From CBDCZI01 sp965224495 (GTDB lineage Bacteria; Bacteroidota; Bacteroidia; Cytophagales; JAAEPT01), in contig CBDCZI010000029.1 of NCBI GenBank assembly GCA_965224495.1, forward strand, positions 186,001 to 250,000: a DNA stretch of 64,000 nucleotides, in the 5' to 3' direction. Below, one piece after another: positions 57,329 through 64,000 of this stretch (positions are counted from its first letter, which is position 1; every line of letters starts with the position of its first letter). Below the pieces are notes generated by a model, which saw only the letters and a program-made list of their open reading frames with translations, searched no databases and was not told the DNA's origin. The position numbers and the translations under genes are program-made.

Positions 57329-59137
57329 ATGAGTAAAATGCGTCTGCCAATATTGGCTTTGCTCCTAACCTTATTAGGAGTCACACAAGTCTTCTCGCAA
57401 GTGCGAGTTTTAGGCTATTTCCCTTCCTATCGAGCCGTTTCGGTACTAGATGGTCACTATTCAGAAGTGACTGATATCGTGTACAGTTTCATTAATGCTG
57501 AAACGAACGGGAACCTTATTCAGAACAATCCTGGGGATCAACTTTATGGGTTTGATTTGAATAAGTTTATTCAGATTAAAGATAAATGTGCACTCAACGG
57601 TGTGGATTTATGGATATCATTGGCGGGAGCTGATCCAGGAGAGCTTCGTTCTGCTCGTATGAATACCATTTGTGGTAATTCTACTGCTCGTATGAACTTA
57701 GCTACTCAACTTGTTGATTTTGCTGTTTTACACGGATGTCACGGTATTTCTGTCGATTGGGAGTTTCCAAAAACAGCTTCAGCACGTAATAATCATGTTG
57801 CTTTCTTAGAAGATTTAGAAACTCGGATAGCAGCTTCTACAAATACAAACTTATTGGTTTCGATAGCAGTAGGGGGAGAGTATTCAGGGACTGTCAATCA
57901 CATCAACTATGTACACAATGATTTGTTTACTACAAAAGCACACTTAGTAGATGATTGGCATTTGATGACTTATGATTTACCTGCATCTTACAATACCAAC
58001 CACTCTACATTGGCTGACGGTCAAGGAGCTATGAATGTTTACGGTATTAAAGGTGTTCCAAAAGCAAAAATGTATTTAGGCGTTCCTTTTTATGGACGTA
58101 ATGCAGCACGTACACAAGATATTCGTTACAACGAATTAGGTTGTACTGCAACACAGTTTAATTCAGACCAAGCAGTGTCTGGCGGAGTAACTTACTACTA
58201 TAACGGTATTGCAACGATTAAAGCAAAAATAGACGCCGTAGTCAATGAACAAGCTGCAGGTATTGTAATTTGGGATTTAGGACAAGATTGTTCTGGATCT
58301 AACTCGTTTTTAACAGAGATAAAATCTTATGTAGATGCTTTGTGTCCAATACCAGACCCTAACATGGGGCCTGATAAAGGCGTTTGTGCACCTAATACAG
58401 AAACGTTAGATCCAGGAGTAGGGACATCTGCTGGTCGTACATTCAAATGGTACAAAGACAATGTGGTAATTTCAGGACAAACAGGAACAACTTACACTAC
58501 GGGGAACCCTGGTACTTATAAAGTAGAGATTACAGAAGCTTGTGGTGTAAAAACGGATGAGATTAAAATAGTTACTGGTTCTTCAGTAAGTGTAAACTCT
58601 TCTTCGGCTTGTGCAAATACAAATTTAACCTTGACGGTTTCTAATCCTTTAGTAGGTAAAGAATACGCTTGGTACGACCAAGCAACAAGTGGAGGTAAAC
58701 TATATACAGGAACATCTTACACTGCACAATACGCTACCACTTCAACAGTATATGTAGAAGAGCAAGAAGCAGGTGTTGTAGATTACGAAGTAGCACCATC
58801 AATACCACCAGCTGGAGGTAATTTTGGTACTAGTACTTATGATTTAGCGGATAAATTAATTGTAGAGACTGATTTGACAATTAAAGGGGCTCGTATCTAT
58901 TATTCTACAAAAGACGGGGCGACTTTTAAAATTAAAATTTTAGGGACAACTATTGTTGGAACAGAAAACCAAGTAATAGAAGAGTCTGTTGAGTTTAGCT
59001 ATGCAGGAGATGGGACATCACCACCTTGGATTAATACAACACAAGATATCGTGTTAGATTTTCAGTTACCACCAGGTACTTATTTTGTGTGGGCTGATAT
59101 TTCAGCAGGTAGGATTACTTATACGATGATGGATTAG
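57329..59137 (+). CDS. Giant GH18 chitinase-like protein, N-terminal part (in-frame stop at 59135)
   Basis: The ATG at 57329 (MSKMRLPILALL) is preferred over GTG 57320. Counting from GTG 57320, the signal peptide ends near VFSQ (27). A GH18 barrel (about 28-345) has VRVLGYFPSYR, DLWISLAGA, HGISVDWEFP (141-150), LMTYDLP, YLGVPFYGR and AAGIVIWDLGQD. The usual DGxDxDxE reads HGISVDWE: the catalytic Glu148 and D146 remain, but the two earlier Asp are His and Ser. Two Ig-like domains (about 350-480) and a beta-sandwich follow. TAG at 59135 stops the frame, but coding similarity continues beyond, so this is one gene with 59138-64000. Confidence 0.85.
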   Translation: MSKMRLPILALLLTLLGVTQVFSQVRVLGYFPSYRAVSVLDGHYSEVTDIVYSFINAETNGNLIQNNPGDQLYGFDLNKFIQIKDKCALNGVDLWISLAGADPGELRSARMNTICGNSTARMNLATQLVDFAVLHGCHGISVDWEFPKTASARNNHVAFLEDLETRIAASTNTNLLVSIAVGGEYSGTVNHINYVHNDLFTTKAHLVDDWHLMTYDLPASYNTNHSTLADGQGAMNVYGIKGVPKAKMYLGVPFYGRNAARTQDIRYNELGCTATQFNSDQAVSGGVTYYYNGIATIKAKIDAVVNEQAAGIVIWDLGQDCSGSNSFLTEIKSYVDALCPIPDPNMGPDKGVCAPNTETLDPGVGTSAGRTFKWYKDNVVISGQTGTTYTTGNPGTYKVEITEACGVKTDEIKIVTGSSVSVNSSSACANTNLTLTVSNPLVGKEYAWYDQATSGGKLYTGTSYTAQYATTSTVYVEEQEAGVVDYEVAPSIPPAGGNFGTSTYDLADKLIVETDLTIKGARIYYSTKDGATFKIKILGTTIVGTENQVIEESVEFSYAGDGTSPPWINTTQDIVLDFQLPPGTYFVWADISAGRITYTMMD

Positions 59138-62100
59138 ACCGTACAGACTTGGGCAGAAGCAGGTGTTTATGATATCGGAGAAAATGCTCACCAAAATTAC
59201 TGGTTGGAGGTTTCCAAGTACCTGATGATTCCTTCTTATGCTCACCATGGTTATATCTGGAAAAATGGCTATCCAAACAGGAGCGTCTGCTTCTTGTGGA
59301 AGAACATCGGTACAAGCAGTAGTTGAAACTCCGGGGTTAGACGCACCGAGTATCACTGGTAACGCTACACCTGATGCAGGAACTACAGAAACTTATACGC
59401 CTTCAGTAACAAACACAGGAGTAACACATACTTATACTTATTCAGGAACAGGAGTTACTGTTTCTAACTTATCAAATGGAGTAGCTCAATTAGTTTATGC
59501 ATCTAATGCAACTTCAGGAACATTGACTTTAGCTTTAGATAACGGGTCTCCTTGTGGAGCGGGTACTTCTTCAACTTTAGCAATTACAGTAACACCACCA
59601 AACCAAGACCCAGTATTGACTTTAAATGCTGATCAAACATCGGTAATAGAAGGGGAGGTAGTGAACTTTGATTGGTCAGCAACTGACCCAGAAAACAATA
59701 CGTTGACTTATGTGATTAAATTAGATGGGGCTACAATTACACCATCAAGTCCTTATGTTTGGGTTTCTAGTGGAGTTGCAACACATACATTAGAGGTTAC
59801 AGTAAACGATGGTAATGGAGGTTCTCATACGCTATCTAAATCAGTGGTTGTTGTAGCAAATCAATTGCCAACACTTACAGTTTCGGCTTCTCCTACTTCA
59901 GTTATAGAAGGAGATGTAGTTAACTTTACTTGGTCAGCAACTGACCCTGATGGTGACGATACTAATTTGTCTTATGTAGCTAAATTAGATGGAGCAAATA
60001 TTTCTCCATCAAGCCCTAACGCTTGGACATCAGTAGGTGCAGGAACTCACTCTGTTGAGATTACTGTAACGGATGAAAAAGGAGGGGCAACAACTAAATC
60101 AGCATCAGTAACTGTAACAGCAAATACAGCACCTGTATTGACGTTGTCAGCAGATGTGGCGACAGTTAATCACGGAGATGATATTGATTTCACGTGGTCA
60201 GCAACTGACGCAAATAGTGATGCTATTACTTATGTAGTGAAATTAGACGGAACAGTAGTTTCTTGGACAAGTGTTAAAACTTGGACTTCGGTAGGATACG
60301 GAAATCACGTAGTAGAAGTAACAGCTACAGACGCTAGAGGAGGTTCACATACTCAATCTTTAACTGTAACAGTAAACAACCAAGATCCTGTATTGACTTT
60401 AGCTGCTGATCCAACATCGGTAATAGAAGGAGATGTTGTAAACTTCACATGGTCAGCAACTGATCCAGAAGGAGCAACTTTATCTTATACAGCTACACTT
60501 GATGGAACAACAGTAACAGGAAGTGGTTCGTATGCTTGGACATCTGCAACAGCAGGTAATCATGCTTTTAAAGTAATCGCTAATGATGGTAACGGAGGAA
60601 CACACGAACAAACAGTAAGTGTGGCCGTTGTAGCTAATCAATTACCAATAGTTTCATTGTCAGCTGATAATTTGACAGGTACAACTGGTGATATCATTAA
60701 GTTTACATGGTCATCATCTGATCCAGAAGGGGAAACGCCTTTGACGACTGAGATTACATTAAACGGAACAGCTCAAACGTGGACAAGTGCTTATGATTGG
60801 ACAGCCACTCAAGGTAGTCACACAATTGTAGTTACAGCAACAGACAAAAGAGGAGGGATAACGACAAAAACTGTGAATGTAGAAATTACAGATCCAGCGA
60901 ATACAACACCTACAGTAGTATTTACTTCTACGTCTTTATCTATTATAGAAGGGACAAGTGTTGATTTGACATGGTCTGCAAATGATGCAGAAGATGGAGA
61001 TATTTCTGGAAATGTAGTTATTACATTAGATGGAACTACTCAACCTTGGTCAAGTGTTTATACATGGTCACCAACAGAAGGGACATACAATTTATTAGCA
61101 AGCATTACAGACGCTAGTGGAGCAACAGCAACTAAACCTTTACAGGTTGTAGTAGCAGCTAATTTAGCTCCAGTATTGAGTTTGAGTTCTGATGCAGCTA
61201 CTACTATTATAGAAGGAGACGTTGTGAACTTTACATGGTCAGCAACTGAGCCAGAAAGTGAAACAATAATTTATGTAGTAAAGCTTGATGGAACAGTAAT
61301 CACAGAAACAAGCTCTTATGCTTGGACCTCTGTAGCAGGTGCTCATACATTAGAAGTAATTGCTTCTGATCCTAATGGAAACGAACATGCTCAGTCGATC
61401 AATTTGACTGTTTTGGCTAACCAATTACCAATAGTTTCATTGTCAGCTGATAATTTGACAGGTACAACTGGTGATATCATTAAGTTTACATGGTCATCAT
61501 CTGATCCAGAAGGAGAAACGCCTTTGACGACTGAGATTACATTAAACGGAACAGCTCAAACGTGGGCAAGTGCTTATGATTGGACAGCCACTCAAGGTAG
61601 TCACACAATTGTAGTTACTGCAACAGACAAAAGAGGAGGTATTACATCAAAAACGGTGAATGTAGAAATTACAGATCCAGCGAATACAACACCTACTGTA
61701 GTATTTACTTCTACGTCTTTATCTATTATAGAAGGGGCAAGTGTTGATTTGACATGGTCTGCAAATGATGCAGAAGATGGAGATATTTCTGGAAATGTAG
61801 TTATTACATTAGATGGAACTACTCAATCTTGGTCAAGTGTTTATACATGGTCACCAACAGAAGGAACATACAATTTATTAGCAAGTATTACAGATGCTAG
61901 TGGAGCAACAGCAACTAAACCGTTGCAGGTTGTAGTAGCAGCTGCACCAAATGTAGCACCAATAGTTGATGACGTAGTATTGAATCCTAATACAGCCGTA
62001 GAAATAGGAGATCCTGTTACAATTACAGTAACGTCATCAGATAGTGACGGAACAATCGCTTCTACAGAAGTTAAAGTTGACGGAACAGTCATCACAGGAA

Positions 62101-64000
62101 CAAGTCCTTATACATGGACAGCAACAGCGGCAGGTACTGTAGATGTAGTAGTAACAGTGACTGATAATGAAGGATTAGCTTCAGCTTCAGTAACAAAACA
62201 AATTACAGTAAATGCACCAGTAGCTAACGTAGCTCCAACAGTTGATGACGTGGTATTAAACCCAACAACAGCTGTAGAAATAGGAGACCCTGTAACGATA
62301 ACAGTAACGTCATCAGACAGTGATGGGACAATCGCTTCTACAGAAGTTAAAGTTGACGGAACAGTCATCACGGGAACAAGTCCTTATACTTGGACAGCAA
62401 CAGCAGCAGGTACTGTAGATGTAGTAGTAACAGTAACTGATAATGACGGATTAGCTTCAGCTTCAGTAACAAAACAAATTACTGTAAATGCACCAGCAGG
62501 TACAATTGATGGGTACACTGTCAATAATCTTGACGGAACATCAAACTGTAATGTAAACAGTGCTCCTAATAATGGTGGTATTCTGTCGGATGGTAATACA
62601 ATAGCTTCGGGTAATAAACTACAATTGACAGGTCTTGTTTTACCTTCGGAAGGTACTATTCCAGCAGGAGGTACAGCTACATGGTTTGGCTTACCAGCCG
62701 TTTCAGGTACAGGGACATCTGCTCTATGTACAAACTTAAATGGAATATCAGGAGGAGTTGATTTGACAAGTGAGTCAAGAGTAACAATCACAGCAATGTC
62801 AGATGTAGCAGGAGCAGAATTGCAATTCTTCTTAGGAGGACAAGGAGAATGGCTTCCAGGAACATCTACTTACAATACAGGAAGCGGATCAAGTATCTTT
62901 GCTAATCATACATTTGCAGGAGCAGGAGTAGCCGAAACATTTACTTTTGACTATGCAGATTTAGATGCAACAGAATGGGCAGCATGGACAGGACGTAATG
63001 AAGTGCAATCTTTTGGATTTAGATCAAACACAGCAAGTGCTGTATTTACAGTAACAGAGGTTAAAATTGGTTCTCATGCAGACGCAATTGTCGTGTTACC
63101 AAACGTAGCACCAACAGTTGATGATGTCGTATTGAATCCTAATACAGCCGTAGAAATAGGAGATCCTGTTACAATTACAGTAACGTCATCAGATAGTGAT
63201 GGAACAATCGCTTCTACAGAAGTTAAAGTTGACGGAACAGTCATCACAGGAACAAGTCCTTATACATGGACAGCAACAGCGGCAGGTACTGTAGATGTAG
63301 TAGTAACAGTGACTGATAATGAAGGATTAGCTTCAGCTTCAGTAACAAAACAAATTACAGTAAATGCACCAGTAGCTAACGTAGCTCCAACAGTTGATGA
63401 TGTGGTATTGTCACCAGCGGGTTCTGTAAATATCGGAGACCCTGTAACGATAACAGTAACGTCATCAGACAGTGATGGGACAATCGCTTCTACAGAAGTT
63501 AAAGTTGACGGAACAGTCATCACAGGAACAAGTCCTTATACATGGACAGCAACAGCAGCAGGTACTGTAGATGTAGTAGTAACAGTAACTGATAATGACG
63601 GGTTAGCTTCAGCTTCAGTAACAAAACAAATTACAGTAAATGCTACACCTAATACGGATCCAGTTATGGGAACTGTAACGATTTCTCCAATGACGTATAT
63701 TAATCCTGGAGACCCTGTTACGATTACACAAACTGGAGCTAGTGATGCTGATGGAACAATCGTTTCAACTAATGTTACAGTTGATGGGCAACCTGTTACT
63801 AGTCCTTGGACAGCAACAGCAGGAGATCATATAATTGCAGTAACAGTGACTGATGACAAAGGTGGAGTTTCTACTGCTGTAACAAATATGATTACAGTAA
63901 ATACACCACCAGTAGTTGATCAAATCGGTTTATCCCCTACAGGTAATATCAATGTAGGTTCAGATGTTACGATTACAGTAACTTCTTCAGACGTAAATGG
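59138..64000 (+). CDS. Giant GH18 protein, continuation: PKD/cadherin-like repeats and glycan-binding-like module; runs off window
   Basis: From 59138 the first frame continues sensibly (TVQTWAEAGVYDIGENAHQNYWLEV). Removing one A from AAAAA at 59261-59265 then joins it to a frame that is open from 59265 to the window edge (about 1,580 codons without a stop). This part has an Ig-like domain with a CGRTSVQAV motif, at least ten PKD/cadherin-like repeats of 80-92 residues (TSVIEGEVVNFDWSATDPE type), and at 62510-63095 a ~190-residue module shared with the 15.6 kb gene. The product would exceed 2,200 residues. A T9SS sorting tail is expected past the edge. Confidence 0.8.
60634..61160 (+). repeat. 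Near-identical 527-bp direct repeat, copy 1 (within the GH18 gene)
   Basis: It encodes two PKD-like domains and recurs 789 bases downstream at 61423-61949 with only a handful of base differences, mostly silent. This points to recent duplication or gene conversion. Confidence 0.85.
61423..61949 (+). repeat. Near-identical 527-bp direct repeat, copy 2 (within the GH18 gene)
   Basis: Partner of 60634-61160. The boundaries are TAACCAATTACCAATAGT at the left and GGTTGTAGTAGCAGCT at the right. Confidence 0.85.
61965..62505 (+). repeat. Two tandem 276-bp PKD-like units
   Basis: Units start at 61965 and 62241 (GTTGATGACGTRGTATT) and encode 92 residues each. They are nearly identical to the pair at 63117-63645 and produce the mirror-image open frames on the opposite strand. 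Confidence 0.85.
62510..63095 (+). other. Unrecognised ~190-residue module shared with the 15.6 kb sorted protein
   Basis: The encoded segment has DGYTVNNLDGTSNCNVNSAP, SGGVDLTSESRVTITAMS, FLGGQGEWLPGTSTYNTGSG and FTFDYADLDATEWAAW. The same landmarks occur in order at 15690-16030 and in pieces at 16050-16565. The fold appears to be a beta sandwich; carbohydrate binding is a guess from its context in a GH18 protein. Confidence 0.7.
63117..63645 (+). repeat. Two tandem 276-bp PKD-like units, second pair
   Basis: Units start at 63117 and 63393, with the same 276-base period as the pair at 61965. The shared module at 62510-63095 separates the two pairs. More divergent PKD-like units continue to the window end. 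Confidence 0.85.

Noticed and set aside
61841..63523. Four similar minus-strand reading frames (each 84-135 residues) suggesting a repeated gene family
   Set aside because: They are the antisense of the 276-bp PKD repeats in the GH18 gene; the plus-strand frame is continuously open and has clear protein character.

Overview
The window is low-GC DNA from a member of the Bacteroidota, most likely order Flavobacteriales. Four things point there. Several proteins carry type IX secretion system (T9SS) sorting domains, next to a PorP/SprF protein. Promoters have the TTG / TAnnTTTG form. Bacteroidota-restricted families are present (DUF4301, the BT_3928-like DoxX/thioredoxin protein). The 16S rRNA 3' end has the Bacteroidota form GGCTGGAAC. 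The 16S sequence recalls Crocinitomicaceae/Cryomorphaceae-type flavobacteria, but that placement is tentative.

Layout. 0-5.6 kb: a surface/secretion module (end of one type-B sorted protein, a second type-B sorted TSP3-repeat protein, PorP/SprF, and an OmpA/PD40 protein). 5.9-9.3 kb: a small membrane protein, tRNA-Arg(TCG), DUF4301 and a cell-wall amidase. 9.4-17.0 kb: an uncharacterised run of two predicted outer-membrane barrels, two lipoproteins and one T9SS type-A sorted protein. The first barrel gene is frameshifted and the sorted-protein gene is scrambled. 17.2-19.6 kb: a PAS histidine kinase and a response regulator ending in a CRP-type DNA-binding module. 19.6-25.7 kb: a repeat-rich spacer and one 16S-23S-5S rRNA operon with no spacer tRNAs. 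25.9-38.8 kb: mostly housekeeping genes (CoA-disulfide reductase/rhodanese, MarR plus membrane protein, double-OmpA protein, Sua5, endonuclease III, PfkB kinase, two GT2 glycosyltransferases, twin SiaC/DUF1987 proteins, DUF389 transporter-like protein, CysQ). 39-57 kb: PriA, a Ser-Pro-Arg tRNA cluster, small lipoprotein, DoxX-thioredoxin protein, NagA, a second MarR plus membrane protein pair, nucleoid-associated protein, YraN, Pgi, ManA, and a tight LipB - unknown - SDR - methyltransferase - ZIP run. 57.3-64 kb: a giant multidomain GH18 chitinase-like protein that runs off the end of the window.

How the parts fit. The organism appears to export large adhesin-like and glycan-active proteins through T9SS. 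The sorted protein at 15.6 kb and the giant GH18 protein share an unrecognised ~190-residue module and PKD-like repeats. This suggests that the barrel/lipoprotein operon and the chitinase act on, or are anchored to, related glycans. NagA would handle GlcNAc-6-phosphate if chitin is a substrate.

Caution. At least three genes are broken by apparent single-base indels at or beside short homopolymers. There is also a missing start codon (ATA), an altered anti-Shine-Dalgarno and a mismatched tRNA acceptor pair. Some of these oddities may be sequence or assembly errors rather than biology.
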